Notes: generated from the letters alone by a model not told the origin. Numbered from the stretch's first letter, positions 18,658 through 28,508 are shown. The stretch: 64,000 bases of DNA from Geobacter sp. (GCA_003314535.1 POSG01000007.1:1-64000); one strand, 5' to 3'. A program made the numbers and translations.

Positions 18658-20361
18658 TCATTTCAGACCTATTATCAGGCTGTTTCCGGAGGAGTCGGTC
18701 CTTGTCATCACGATCAGGTCCTTGTAGAAAGACAGCGAGCAATGCTCATTATAGTAATTCGAGCTCATGGCCTTGACAGTCCACGTGGCCGGATTGCTCA
18801 CATCGGTCCCGGTAGTGTAGAAATCGTAATACGTATGGATGGGAACACCGCCGCTATAGTAGCGGCTCGCCGCACCTCCGGCCACATTGGGGGAAACGAA
18901 GTTGGCGAAATCGGAATATGCCTTGGTACCCGGGTCGGAATAGTAGGCAAGAGTAAAGGTGTCCCCGTAAGAGATTGACCCGGATACGCTGTCAGTGTAA
19001 TACGGGAAGCTCGCCACCCCGGATCCGTTAATGGACATGACGCCATAGGCCCAACGCGGCGCCCCGGAAGAGGATGAGAGCTTGTGGAATTTGTAGCTCC
19101 CTGACAGGTTATTCATGGTGTAAACCGGCAGGGCTTCATCCACCGGAATGAAGCACAACTGCATGATCCTAAGGAAGTACTGCGGGTTCGCGCCGTTCGC
19201 ATCAGTCCTGGTGGCCACGCCCACGACTACTGTCTTGTCGGCGGTCATCCGCCCTGTGAACACGACCTCGTGTGGAGTTCTAGGCACAAGGTTGTTGAAG
19301 CTCGGGCAGGTAACCGGGTTGACTACGTTTACATAATTCCAGTATTCGGTTATCAGGCCGTCCTGGTCTATCCCGAAACTGGTGGCCTTGGTAAGGAATT
19401 CATACCCTGTGGCAATCTTGTAATCGGGAGTAGAATAATCCCAGTATATGGCATCCTTGTATTCTTCCAGCCAGGTGTTTCCATGCTGGCCTATCTTGCC
19501 GTTGCCGTATTCCCAGTCTGTTCCGTAGCCGCTGTAGAGCTGATGGTAGGCGAACCTGGTCGGCCCGTTTCCCTGGATGTAGGGGTTGTACGGATTCTGC
19601 CCCGACCCGGTCCCGCTGATATCTTCGATTGTGTAATCGGATGCAGCCCTTCTCTTTTGGAATATGGTAATCGCACATGACGTTGCGGACGGGCTCCAGG
19701 ATGCCACCATCATGTTCTTTCTGGACCCCATGGCCCCGTGGAAATTGCTCCAGAAGCCCGCTCCGGACTGGGTTACCAGACCATCCTGATTCACCGAGAG
19801 ATTGAACCCTGCCGGAGGCAGGGTGTTGCCTGCGCTGTCAAGAAAATCGGAAACGGTAACGGCACAGGCATTGTCGACCGTAATCGTGCCCTTCTCCCAT
19901 CGCGCACCGGCCCCGGAAACCAGGGTGTGAAAATACCATATTCCCACCAGGTCGGCATTGCTGGGAGGGCTGGGCGTGGCAAAAACCTGGCTCGATTCGG
20001 CGCCTTCACCATCCCTGTTGACCGCTGTAACCTTGAAGTAATAGGTTATATTGTTGTCGAGCCCGTCAATTTTGATTTTTGAACTGGGGGTGTTTATTAC
20101 TATCGCGTTTTTCTTGTTGACTCCAGATTCGGTGAGAGACGAGACATAATAGACGTTATAGGATTTGGCGCTTGTAACGCCGGTCCAGGAAAGAGACACC
20201 AACCCAGACCCCGGCTCTGCCGTAAGTCCGGTAACCTGGCCCGGTATGCCGGGGTCGTACCGCCAGGAGTCGCCGCTGGGGCCGCCCGAGCAACCATTAA
20301 GCGCCAACGCGATGAGAGCGATCTGAACTGAAACCATGATTGAGCGGAAAGGATTCTTCAA
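18658..20361 (-). CDS. Fibronectin type III lipoprotein, function unknown
   Basis: A 567-residue lipoprotein: a hydrophobic signal ends in LALNGC, followed by a Gly/Ser linker. Residues about 40-135 are a fibronectin type III domain (GLVSLSWTGVTSAKSYNVYY ... YYFKVTAVNRDGEG). The remaining 430 residues are beta-rich and contain two related segments, each beginning near a W/YxFHxL motif (IWYFHTLVSGAG and SYKFHKLSSSSG), suggesting an internal duplication. I do not recognise that part. The start is TTG 20361 with GAGGTGGG about 6 bases upstream. Confidence 0.7.
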   Translation of the reverse strand: MKNPFRSIMVSVQIALIALALNGCSGGPSGDSWRYDPGIPGQVTGLTAEPGSGLVSLSWTGVTSAKSYNVYYVSSLTESGVNKKNAIVINTPSSKIKIDGLDNNITYYFKVTAVNRDGEGAESSQVFATPSPPSNADLVGIWYFHTLVSGAGARWEKGTITVDNACAVTVSDFLDSAGNTLPPAGFNLSVNQDGLVTQSGAGFWSNFHGAMGSRKNMMVASWSPSATSCAITIFQKRRAASDYTIEDISGTGSGQNPYNPYIQGNGPTRFAYHQLYSGYGTDWEYGNGKIGQHGNTWLEEYKDAIYWDYSTPDYKIATGYEFLTKATSFGIDQDGLITEYWNYVNVVNPVTCPSFNNLVPRTPHEVVFTGRMTADKTVVVGVATRTDANGANPQYFLRIMQLCFIPVDEALPVYTMNNLSGSYKFHKLSSSSGAPRWAYGVMSINGSGVASFPYYTDSVSGSISYGDTFTLAYYSDPGTKAYSDFANFVSPNVAGGAASRYYSGGVPIHTYYDFYTTGTDVSNPATWTVKAMSSNYYNEHCSLSFYKDLIVMTRTDSSGNSLIIGLK

Positions 20362-21126
20362 CTAAACCCACCTCATGTAAAGTGATGCGGCCGTCCATCC
20401 CGCGCCACCCAGCCATTCAGAACAGTACAATGATTCCGAAATGGCGGACGCATGGGAGGACGATGAACCGCAAAAAAAGTGATTCGGAAAGCGGGAATCC
20501 GGAGCGGGGATATCATATACCAAATAGACGGTCTATACACAACTAAATATAGCGGTTTATCTCCTTCAAGCAACTTTTTTCCCCCAGCCACATTGCCCTC
20601 ATTTTCGCATGAAGTTCCGCGGAAACAACCTGCATGGAATAGCGGATCATTTTCACGCGCAGCAAACCATTGGTTCCTTTTTATCCAACAATCACACCTG
20701 TCGAAAACATTTACACTCAATGTCGGTTATATTAACAAAATAATAGCGAAAAACCGACAAGAGCTTCATCGCAGCAATTATCCCTCCAGAGGACCGAGCA
20801 GGCCTGATTCACCTCAATCCTTCGCAGTTTCAATCCTTTATGCTTCATTGCCAAAAAATAATTTTGCATATCTTCAGTGAACCTGTATTTTTTCGTTTAC
20901 TTCGAATATTTCTTGCATATAATTCACGATATCGCTATAGAACTGTTTATATAGTCCGTCCCAAGGGCAATCTTTACAGGATTTTCATTCTGAACGATTA
21001 CCAGCTTTGATAGGCGTTGCACCATCAATCAAGGGGGGGGTGCTCTCAACAGAAATCGATCGCAGCAGTTTGGAAAAACGGCATATCACTTCAAATGAGT
21101 TCATTGATTTTCCGGGAGGTAGTTAA
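20362..21126. other. 765-base gene-free divergent spacer
   Basis: The spacer separates the leftward dockerin/lipoprotein group from the rightward sorted-protein group and so should hold promoters for both. The sequence is AT-rich from 20500 on. A possible promoter for the rightward group is TTGCAT at about 20911 with CTATAG 16 bases later, which is weak. No coding frame in it has a ribosome site or recognisable product. Confidence 0.4.
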
Positions 21127-22098
21127 ATGAAAAAGATCGCATTACTGCTAAGCATCGTCATGGTTCTCGCCATTGGCACGAGTTCCTGGGCGGGCCTCAT
21201 GTCGGGGTCGCTGTCCACTCCGATTTTGTATGATTCATCTGCATACGGAATTCAACCCCAGTCCGCCCGCACACCCGTTTCCAACGCGCCGGGAGGCATG
21301 GTGGGGATAGCTTCCTGGTACGACTTCGGCATGAAACTGAGCTGGGATGTCACAAATAACGGCAACGGCACTTATACCTACCATTATCTCTTCGGTCCAG
21401 GCTGGTATCCGGCCACCAATCCCAAGGCTGACTCCACGACGTCGCCTCCGACCGAGCCATACGTCACCAACAAGAACATCACCGCCTTCGACCTGCAGCT
21501 GGGCGCCGGCATCACTTCCCTCTCCCAACTGACCAACCTTACCTGGAACGTTTATCAGTTCAACGGACCCAATGGCAGCGTTGTCGGCAGAGTCGGTACG
21601 GGTACCGCCACTACCTATCAGAAGTGCAATCCTTTAACCGGCGCGGTAACCGGGTCGGTAGTCAACACGTCACTTTTCTCAATTGGAAATCTGACCGGAG
21701 AAACAGGATACACCAACCCGAGCACTATGGAGGAGCATTATACCTCCAGCAACCTTTTCTACGGCCTGCAGTGGCTCAATCCGCTTTCAGCCGGCAACTT
21801 CGTGTTCGGCACTGACGTCAATTTCGAACTGACTTTCACCTCAACCCTCGCCCCTGGGCTGGGCAATTTCTTCACCAACAGCACCCGCACCCAGGCAAAC
21901 AACAACTATTCTGACGTCGTAGCCTTCAACTCAACCCAAACCGGCTACGATCAATACGCATTCGACCGGGATCTTAACTTCAGCAACGCAGTAACCGTGG
22001 CAGGCGGCGCTCCGGTACCCGTTCCGCCGTCTCTCCTGCTCTTGGGCAGCGGGCTATCCGGTCTGTTCTTCTTCAGGAGAAGGAAAAACGTAGCCTGA
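21127..22098 (+). CDS. Exosortase-sorted protein, GSLSTPILYD family
   Basis: A 323-residue surface protein. A signal peptide (residues 1-22) is followed by the same passenger domain as the two dockerin proteins at 15246 and 17068 and the sorted protein at 22939. The C-terminus is a tripartite sorting signal: VPVPPS, then the hydrophobic LLLLGSGLSGLFFF, then RRRK. The usual Glu of PEP-CTERM is absent. The exosortase at 2795 should process it during export. GGGAGG lies 6-8 bases before the ATG, and a strong terminator follows at 22118. Confidence 0.9.
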   Translation: MKKIALLLSIVMVLAIGTSSWAGLMSGSLSTPILYDSSAYGIQPQSARTPVSNAPGGMVGIASWYDFGMKLSWDVTNNGNGTYTYHYLFGPGWYPATNPKADSTTSPPTEPYVTNKNITAFDLQLGAGITSLSQLTNLTWNVYQFNGPNGSVVGRVGTGTATTYQKCNPLTGAVTGSVVNTSLFSIGNLTGETGYTNPSTMEEHYTSSNLFYGLQWLNPLSAGNFVFGTDVNFELTFTSTLAPGLGNFFTNSTRTQANNNYSDVVAFNSTQTGYDQYAFDRDLNFSNAVTVAGGAPVPVPPSLLLLGSGLSGLFFFRRRKNVA

Positions 22099-22117
22099 AA
22101 GCAATTATGGTAACCCA

Positions 22118-22152
22118 CGGCGGGGCGGCTCCAAGCAGCCCCGCCCTTTCCC
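22118..22152 (+). terminator. Intrinsic terminator after the 21127 gene
   Basis: A GC-rich hairpin (GGCGGGGC arm, CCAA-type loop, GCCCCGCC arm) followed by a short TTT run, placed 20 bases after the stop. Confidence 0.7.
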
Positions 22153-22243
22153 ATCTGAAAAGCCACCCCCGCCGCGAGGCGGGTCCGGAAAGCCGCGGGT
22201 CCGACGAAGCTTTTAGCGAAGACGGACAGCCGGGCCGCCAGAT
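22153..22243 (+). promoter_or_regulatory. c-di-GMP-I (GEMM) riboswitch, copy 1
   Basis: The aptamer core is visible: GCCACCC, a P1b stem capped by a GCGA tetraloop, the internal GGAAAGCC segment, a P2 arm closed by GGACAGCCGGGCCGCC, and a closing helix ATCTG/CAGAT. By alignment to the Vibrio Vc2 aptamer, position 20 is G (typical of c-di-GMP binders), and the 21-46 pair is C-G instead of G-C. No terminator hairpin with the shared GCCGCC arm is evident. The next gene is the small DUF2292-like frame at 22567. Confidence 0.8.
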
Positions 22244-22414
22244 TGAATTCCACGACCTTTTTTCGGCGTAATTTCATACCGAAAAGACTATTCGCGCGTC
22301 GAAATAGCCACAAAAGGTATATTCCAAATCATTCATTGCAGGGGATTCAATTAATAACCAGCCACAATCAATTGATATGTTTAATGTTTTTTTAGTCTTG
22401 CGCACGATTAGATA

Positions 22415-22443
22415 TTGACTTGCTATATAATATTTTATATAAC
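22415..22443 (+). promoter_or_regulatory. Sigma-70-type promoter
   Basis: TTGACT at 22415-22420 and TATAAC at 22438-22443 are separated by 17 bases in a very AT-rich stretch. They lie 124 bases before the DUF2292-like gene and downstream of GEMM copy 1, so that gene may be expressed independently of the riboswitch. Confidence 0.5.
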
Positions 22444-22566
22444 TCTTGACAAAAGCTAACCAACCAGGCAGCGGGCACTTTCATCACCAATTCTTCGCCA
22501 CCACTTGCGACCGTCAGAAACCCAGCCCTGCTGCGACCGGTAAAAAGCGCCTGCCAAGAGTGTGAA

Positions 22567-22722
22567 ATGAATAAGATCCAGAAAATAACGGAATTGCTGA
22601 GCATTCTGAAAAACGACGGATTTACCGGATTCATCAGAATCAATTTCAGCCAGGGGGGAATTACCAGGATAGAAAAGAACGAAGAAGTGCTTAAAAAAGT
22701 TCGCACCCAAAAAGAAGCATAG
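22567..22722 (+). CDS. Small DUF2292-like protein
   Basis: A 51-residue frame starting MNKIQKITELL. It contains the alternating pattern GFTGFIRINFSQGGITRIEK, which resembles the small DUF2292 family (beta strand, G-G turn, then IxxIxKxE). It has no membrane segment or signal. The family has no known function. AAGAG lies about 8 bases upstream. It is followed 24 bases later by the unrecognised structured leader. Confidence 0.6.
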   Translation: MNKIQKITELLSILKNDGFTGFIRINFSQGGITRIEKNEEVLKKVRTQKEA

Positions 22723-22745
22723 ACGAAAAACCTCTACCTCACATC

Positions 22746-22822
22746 GTGGGTCCTTTGCTGACCGCCCAAGCGGCCCCAGAAAGCCCGGGATCAAAACATT
22801 GCGGTTTTGACTTGGGTTTTTT
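22746..22822 (+). ncRNA. Structured leader element, copy A
   Basis: A 75-base element starting GTGGGTCCTTTGC. Two small hairpins (GGTC/GACC and CCG/CGG) precede a CCCCAGAAAGCCC segment and a terminator stem ending in TTTTTT. A second copy lies at 35436 with the same spacing and about 35 of 42 identical bases in the core. Both copies are 117-139 bases before a sorted-protein gene, so an attenuating leader is likely. I do not recognise it as a known riboswitch class. Confidence 0.6.
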
Positions 22823-22938
22823 CTATTTCTGGCCCCCTTTTTCCCTTAACAGCCATTTTTATCAGCTTTTCCGCTGTGTTTTGCACTATCGGCCGTTATC
22901 GGTTTCAGAAATTTCTCCATACTATCTCTGGGGGCTCC

Positions 22939-23808
22939 ATGAAACGTCTGACCGCTGTCATGTTCCTTTTGCTTGCTTGCGTTTTCTCTTCAACTGCATA
23001 TGCCGATCTCTACTCCGGCTCATTGTCGACTCCGATACTTTTTGATTCCTCCGACTTCACCACACCTCCGACACCATATGAAAGCAGGACTCCCGTCCTC
23101 AATCCTCCCGGCGGGCTGACTGCGACTGCAGCCTGGGACCAGTACGGCATGAGACTTGACTGGAGCGTCACCAGGAATGCCGACAATTCCTATACCTATC
23201 TCTACAAGTTCGGTCCCGGCTGGTATCCCGACAACAACGGCACCAAGGCAAATCCATGGGTGACCAACAAGCAGGTCACTGCACTTGACCTCCAGCTCGG
23301 TGCGGGGATTACCCTGGCTGACATAAGTAACCTGACCTGGTCTGTCTACAACTACAAAAACACTGAACTCGGCTATGGGACCGCAACACAGTTCACCAAG
23401 ATATCAAATTCCGTCACCGGATCGTCAACTGTCGTTTCTGTCGGTGATCTGGTCGGAGAAACGGGAAGCAGCACTCAAGGCTATGTTACCAACCAGCTGT
23501 TCTACGGACTGCAGTGGCTGAATCCGATGGACCCCACGGCGCCCGGCAATTTTCTGTACCCCGATGCAGTGAATTTGACAATATCTTTCACATCGACCGT
23601 TGCTCCCGGCTGGGGGAATTTCTTCGCCAACAGCACCCAGACCGGATCCGAAAGGGACTACGAAGACGTTGTTGCCTACAACCCCTTCAACAGCAACACC
23701 GTTTCCGTGCCTGGCGGCGCGCCGGTCCCGATCCCGCCGGCGATACTGCTGCTCGGCAGCGGCATTCTGGGCATGGGGATCGTCAGGAGACGTAGAATTG
23801 CGGCTTAA
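22939..23808 (+). CDS. Exosortase-sorted protein, GSLSTPILYD family
   Basis: A 289-residue paralogue of the 21127 protein. A signal peptide (residues 1-22, ending AYA) is followed by a passenger with STPILFDSS, GPGWYPDNNGT and LVGETGS. The C-terminal sorting signal is VPIPPA, ILLLGSGILGMGIV, RRRR, again without Glu. ATG 22939 is preferred over an upstream in-frame ATG at 22807, because the signal peptide starts here and GGGGG lies 5-9 bases upstream. The structured leader at 22746 is in its 5' region. Confidence 0.9.
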   Translation: MKRLTAVMFLLLACVFSSTAYADLYSGSLSTPILFDSSDFTTPPTPYESRTPVLNPPGGLTATAAWDQYGMRLDWSVTRNADNSYTYLYKFGPGWYPDNNGTKANPWVTNKQVTALDLQLGAGITLADISNLTWSVYNYKNTELGYGTATQFTKISNSVTGSSTVVSVGDLVGETGSSTQGYVTNQLFYGLQWLNPMDPTAPGNFLYPDAVNLTISFTSTVAPGWGNFFANSTQTGSERDYEDVVAYNPFNSNTVSVPGGAPVPIPPAILLLGSGILGMGIVRRRRIAA

Positions 23809-23925
23809 GCCGCGCTCTTCCTGGCAACGCCACTTGGAAGCGGCAGCGTGGCGCATGGAATCTTCATTGTATTGTTGAACTTGGAAGGCAGAAACGGAAC
23901 GAACGAAACAAAGGAGGATGGGAGA

Positions 23926-24852
23926 ATGAAAAAACTATGCTTGGCAGTCGGTTTGATCCTGGCGATGTGCGCCAGCACTTGGGCGGCGCCCGTGAACACT
24001 TATTACGGCGCCATTGACAACAGGGTGGTTTCGGTCGACAACTCGACCAGCCCGCCCACACCTACCTACCTCAGCTACATCCCCGGGTTCATCGCCCAGG
24101 CCCACGCCTGGCACGCCCTGGGCGGAGCAGGCAAGGGATTCCGCCTCGAATGGACGGTCAGCGGGCCGGACCCGGCGAACGGCAACCTCTGGACTTACAA
24201 CTACCGGCTGATCCGCGGCTTCTCCTTCAACAAGGCGTTCGCGGTCTTCGACATCGAGACCGGAACTACCTTCACCAAGGCAAACATCAGGAGCTGGAAG
24301 ACCATCTCGGCCATCGACAGGAACGGCACTACGATCGCTTCCGGGATTTCGTCAATTACCTTGAACGGCCCGATCATGTTCAGGTGCAACCACACTTTCA
24401 CCCCGGACAGCGAGCTTTCTTATCTCACGGCGCTGAGCAAGAACAATACCTGCCAGATCACCAGCGACCCCGGCATCGAGCCGGTCGGCACGGTTGATGA
24501 CGGCGTTGCATCGTCCACTCCGACCGAAGGCCCCAAGTCACACCCCTTCTACGGTCTCAGGTGGATCTTCCCCGGCCACGGATTCAACTCCTATGAGCCC
24601 TGCGGTTGGGAAGTGCAGCTGGTCACGAACAAGGCGCCCATGTGGGGCAAGTTTTACGCATGGGGCGACCAGACCAGCCTTACGCCCTACTGGTATGCCA
24701 ACGTGATCAACGAGAAAATGGACACCACCACGAGGCTGACGCTTCCTCCGGCCAGCACGGTTGACCCGACGAAACCCGACGCTAACGGCTATGCGACCAT
24801 GACTTCCGATTTCGACACTTACAGGGGCTGGATCCTCGTCCCGGGAAACTGA
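23926..24852 (+). CDS. Secreted protein of unknown function
   Basis: A 308-residue exported protein with a 20-residue signal peptide (LAMCASTWA). I do not recognise a family. The body has no repeats, no sorting signal and no lipobox. The N-terminal region (TYYGAIDNRVVSVDN) and HAWHALGGAGKGFRLEW suggest a beta-sandwich, and four Cys could pair in the periplasm. It has a strong AAGGAGG site. It is followed 22 bases later by another small secreted protein, and the two are probably an operon with the sorted protein upstream. Confidence 0.7.
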   Translation: MKKLCLAVGLILAMCASTWAAPVNTYYGAIDNRVVSVDNSTSPPTPTYLSYIPGFIAQAHAWHALGGAGKGFRLEWTVSGPDPANGNLWTYNYRLIRGFSFNKAFAVFDIETGTTFTKANIRSWKTISAIDRNGTTIASGISSITLNGPIMFRCNHTFTPDSELSYLTALSKNNTCQITSDPGIEPVGTVDDGVASSTPTEGPKSHPFYGLRWIFPGHGFNSYEPCGWEVQLVTNKAPMWGKFYAWGDQTSLTPYWYANVINEKMDTTTRLTLPPASTVDPTKPDANGYATMTSDFDTYRGWILVPGN

Positions 24853-24874
24853 CCTGGGCATGAAGGAGCGCAAC

Positions 24875-25518
<644 letters not shown>

Positions 25519-25530
25519 GCATTTTATCAG

Positions 25531-25624
25531 TCAATGAAAAAGCCACCCCCGCCGAGAGGCGGGTCCGGAAAGCCACGGGTCCGACGAAGCTTTGAGCGAA
25601 GTCGGACAGCCGAGCCGCCATTGA
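25531..25624 (+). promoter_or_regulatory. c-di-GMP-I (GEMM) riboswitch, copy 2
   Basis: The closing helix TCAATG/CATTGA encloses GCCACCC, a P1b stem with a GAGA loop, GGAAAGCCACGGGTCC, a long P2 and GGACAGCCGAGCCGCC. Position 20 is G and the 21-46 pair is C-G. The 3' CCGCCA strand is shared with the terminator that follows, so ligand binding should block termination. The regulated gene is the HAF-repeat protein at 25770. Confidence 0.85.
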
Positions 25625-25660
25625 TGTGATCCATTGAGAGGATCATTCTGGCGGTTTTTT
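25615..25660 (+). terminator. Riboswitch expression platform
   Basis: CCGCCA (25615-25620) pairs with TGGCGG (25649-25654), with an inner TGATCC/GGATCA stem, followed by six T. Its 5' arm overlaps the aptamer. Confidence 0.75.
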
Positions 25661-25769
25661 ATTTTTGATGGGTTTCTTTTTTCGGGCGGGAAGAGCTCGA
25701 TGTAATGGAAAGATGGATGTTTCTGATAAATGGGCAAGCAATAGATAGGTAACGAAAGGGGACACTTGG

Positions 25770-27032
25770 ATGAAAATGATCATCAGAAAAATTGCCATCC
25801 TGCTCGCAGCACTGGCGTCTCTGGCCATGGGAAGCGGAACCGCCCTGGCAGCGTCCGGCTGGACTATCACAGATCTTGGCGTACTGACAACAGGCGGGAT
25901 GAGTTACGCAACAGGCATCAACAATAGCGGCCAGGTTGTCGGTTGGTCGGCCGGAAATGATACGACTACGGGCACAACCGCCTTCATATGGCAAAACGGG
26001 ACGATGAGTTCCCTGGGCACGATGGGCGGCACGAGCAGCGTAGCAACCGCAATCAACAGCACGGGGCAGGTAGTCGGCTACTCGATGGACGCCTCAGGCA
26101 GCTATCAGGCTTTCACGACTAACGGCAGTACCTGGCAAACATTGTCTTCTACCTACGGGAAGAACAGTGCAGCATACGCCATAAACAGCAGCGGTCTCAT
26201 TGGAGGAACAATCCAGACCGATGCCAAGGACACTCAGGGAAAATACACGAACTACCTGGGCGCCACCTGGAGCGGTTCAACAGCCACGGCGCTGAATTCG
26301 TTGCAGAATGTGAGCTACAAGGTTTGGGGTGGCCCCGTCAGCCAGGTCTATTCCATAAACGACAGCGGGGTGATGGTGGGCAAATCAAGCGTTGGCGCGC
26401 CTTATGGGGATGACAATGGAGATCCGGCTTCCCACGCGGTTCTGTGGAACTCCAACGGGACGGTCACCGACCTGGGGACCCTGGGCCTGTGCAACACCAT
26501 CTCGGGAGTATGCGCCAGCGCCGCATTCGGTGTAAACAGCGCCGGCCAGGTTGTAGGCGTTTCCGGCGACTCCACGAATACCAACCTCCGTCCCTTCATC
26601 TACAGCAACGGGCAGATGACGGACCTGGGGACCCTGGGTTCGTCTACCAACGGATATGCCTATGCCATCAACAACAACGGCCAGGTAGTGGGATATTCTT
26701 CCGACTACAAAGCTTCCGATCCCGCGTCGGGAACGATCAGCTCGAGCTTCTCGACAGCAACCCTCTGGACGATCAATGCCGACGGCTCAGCCACGGCAAT
26801 CGACCTGAACTCGTTGATTGCGGATAGCGGCTGGACATTGTGGGGCGCTACAGGGATCAATGACCAGGGACAGATCGTCGGTTACGGAATGACCGGTGAA
26901 GGCGCCGATGCAACCTTCCACGCATTCCTGATGAGCCCGACATCCGCTCCGGTTCCGGTGCCCGCGGCCCTGTACCTGTTCGGATCCGGCCTCATGGGCC
27001 TGTTCGGTCTCCGGCGCAGAATACGCGCATAA
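25770..27032 (+). CDS. Exosortase-sorted HAF-repeat protein
   Basis: A 420-residue surface protein. A signal peptide (about residues 1-28, ALA) is followed by a chain of HAF-type repeats of about 40-50 residues, marked by TDLGxL and INxxGQVVG. The family forms beta-propeller-like extracellular modules with no known reaction. The sorting signal is VPVPAALYLFGSGLMGLF followed by LRRRIRA. It is the first of three adjacent paralogues and lies behind GEMM copy 2, so it is probably c-di-GMP controlled. Confidence 0.9.
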   Translation: MKMIIRKIAILLAALASLAMGSGTALAASGWTITDLGVLTTGGMSYATGINNSGQVVGWSAGNDTTTGTTAFIWQNGTMSSLGTMGGTSSVATAINSTGQVVGYSMDASGSYQAFTTNGSTWQTLSSTYGKNSAAYAINSSGLIGGTIQTDAKDTQGKYTNYLGATWSGSTATALNSLQNVSYKVWGGPVSQVYSINDSGVMVGKSSVGAPYGDDNGDPASHAVLWNSNGTVTDLGTLGLCNTISGVCASAAFGVNSAGQVVGVSGDSTNTNLRPFIYSNGQMTDLGTLGSSTNGYAYAINNNGQVVGYSSDYKASDPASGTISSSFSTATLWTINADGSATAIDLNSLIADSGWTLWGATGINDQGQIVGYGMTGEGADATFHAFLMSPTSAPVPVPAALYLFGSGLMGLFGLRRRIRA

Positions 27033-27044
27033 AACCCGAGCAAT

Positions 27045-27099
27045 GTAAGACGTGAGACGTAAATCCCTCAGGCTTTTACGTCTCCCGTCTTACTTTTTT
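27045..27099 (+). terminator. Intrinsic terminator after the 25770 gene
   Basis: A long stem (GTAAGACG-T-GAGACGTAAA facing TTTACGTCTC-C-CGTCTTAC) is followed by TTTTTT. The arms belong to an ACGTCTTAC-type dispersed repeat. Confidence 0.8.
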
Positions 27100-27180
27100 G
27101 AGTATCGTTATATATTTATTTATATAATAAACTGAATAAAGCCGTCCCTGCTGCAAAAGGTTATACACGAATGATTTGCT

Positions 27181-27211
27181 TTTCTTTGCGACTTTGCGGC
27201 TTTGCGTGAGC
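27181..27211. repeat. CTTTGCG repeat (single arm)
   Basis: Three CTTTGCG-type units just upstream of the second HAF gene, of the same family as 272-309. Confidence 0.6.
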
Positions 27212-27254
27212 TTACGACTTTCAGAGTTTATTTCAGGAAATGGAGGAAGTGGAG

Positions 27255-28418
27255 ATGCTAAACTTAAGGAAAAAAATCGCCGCGATCATCACCCTGGTGA
27301 CCGTTGCTGCCTGGAGCGGCAGCGCCCTGGCCGCCTGGACCGTCACCGATCTGGGTGTCCTGTCCGACTGGGGGACAAGCCGCGCAACCGCCATCAACAA
27401 CAACGGGCAGATCGTCGGATATGCCAGCACCGGCGAGTTCAACGCATCAGGCCTGGATATAAATCATGCCTTTCTCTGGGAAAACGGCACAATGACCGAC
27501 CTGGGTGTCATCGGCGGCAGTTCAGCATCTGTGAACAGCTATGCCTACGGTATAAACGATAACGGATCAATTGTCGGCACCTCGCAGGTTTCCGGCGGCG
27601 ACAGCAACAGTTATGCCTTTCTCTACTCAAGCAGCACCATGCAGAATCTCAACGTGGCCGGTACTGCCTACGGCATCAACAACAGCGGCCAGATAGCCGG
27701 TTCAGGATACAACAATCACGCTTTCCGCATCAACAGCGACGGCAGCGTCCAGGACCTGGGAACTCTCTCGACCAACAGCGCAGCCAAAAGCTACGGACGG
27801 GCGATAAATGCATCAGGCCAGATTGCCGCATACGACGGCCTCGGCATGGGGCAGTCTGCTACGAACGCGGGTTTCATCTGGACCAACGGAACCAAGCAAG
27901 CCACCGGCACACTGGGCGGAACCAACAGCACCATCTATAGCATCAACAACGCCGGCCAGGTGGTCGGCACATCGGAAATAACCGGAAGTTATTATACCCG
28001 TGCATTCCTGTACAGCAGCGGAACAAGGACCAACCTCGGCACTCTGGGCACAACCAGCCAGGCCAATCAGATCAACAACAACGGGCAAATCGTCGGGTTC
28101 TCGGACGGGGTCTTCGATGACGGGAACTCCACGCATGCCGTTCTCTGGACAGTCAATGCCAACGGCAGCGTTTCCATGATCGACCTGAACAGCCTCGTGG
28201 CCGATAGCGGCTGGGTTCTCTCCGAAGCCACCGGAATCAACGACCAGGGACAGATCATCGGCTGGGGCATGGTCGGCGAAGGATTCGACGCCCAGATGCA
28301 TGCGTTTCTCCTGAGCGATCAGGCGGCCCCGGTACCGTTGCCTCCGGCAATGTACATGTTCGGATCGGCGCTTGTCGGTTTGGCGGGACTTCGCCGCAGG
28401 TTCAAAGGCAGCATATAG
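27255..28418 (+). CDS. Exosortase-sorted HAF-repeat protein
   Basis: A 387-residue paralogue of the 25770 protein with the same repeats (AWTVTDLGVL, AINNNGQIVG, INNSGQIAG) and a signal peptide ending SALA. The sorting signal is VPLPPAMYMFGSALVGLAG then LRRRFKG; Ser replaces the usual spacing residue in GSA. The ATG at 27255 has GGAGG 8 bases upstream and is preferred over ATG 27240. No riboswitch precedes it. Confidence 0.9.
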   Translation: MLNLRKKIAAIITLVTVAAWSGSALAAWTVTDLGVLSDWGTSRATAINNNGQIVGYASTGEFNASGLDINHAFLWENGTMTDLGVIGGSSASVNSYAYGINDNGSIVGTSQVSGGDSNSYAFLYSSSTMQNLNVAGTAYGINNSGQIAGSGYNNHAFRINSDGSVQDLGTLSTNSAAKSYGRAINASGQIAAYDGLGMGQSATNAGFIWTNGTKQATGTLGGTNSTIYSINNAGQVVGTSEITGSYYTRAFLYSSGTRTNLGTLGTTSQANQINNNGQIVGFSDGVFDDGNSTHAVLWTVNANGSVSMIDLNSLVADSGWVLSEATGINDQGQIIGWGMVGEGFDAQMHAFLLSDQAAPVPLPPAMYMFGSALVGLAGLRRRFKGSI

Positions 28419-28432
28419 TGCATAGCGCGTAG

Positions 28433-28460
28433 GGGCGGCCCCCTGTGGCCGCCCGGTTTT
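28433..28460 (+). terminator. Intrinsic terminator after the 27255 gene
   Basis: GGGCGGCC and GGCCGCCC arms around a 6-base loop, followed by GGTTTT. Confidence 0.6.
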
Positions 28461-28508
28461 GCCACCCGTTGCACGAAAAAAATATTACTCAACCCAGGGG
28501 ACACTGTA

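Noticed and set aside
20479-20880. 133-codon frame in the divergent spacer
   Set aside because: No ribosome site, AT-rich composition unlike the neighbouring genes, no recognisable motif.
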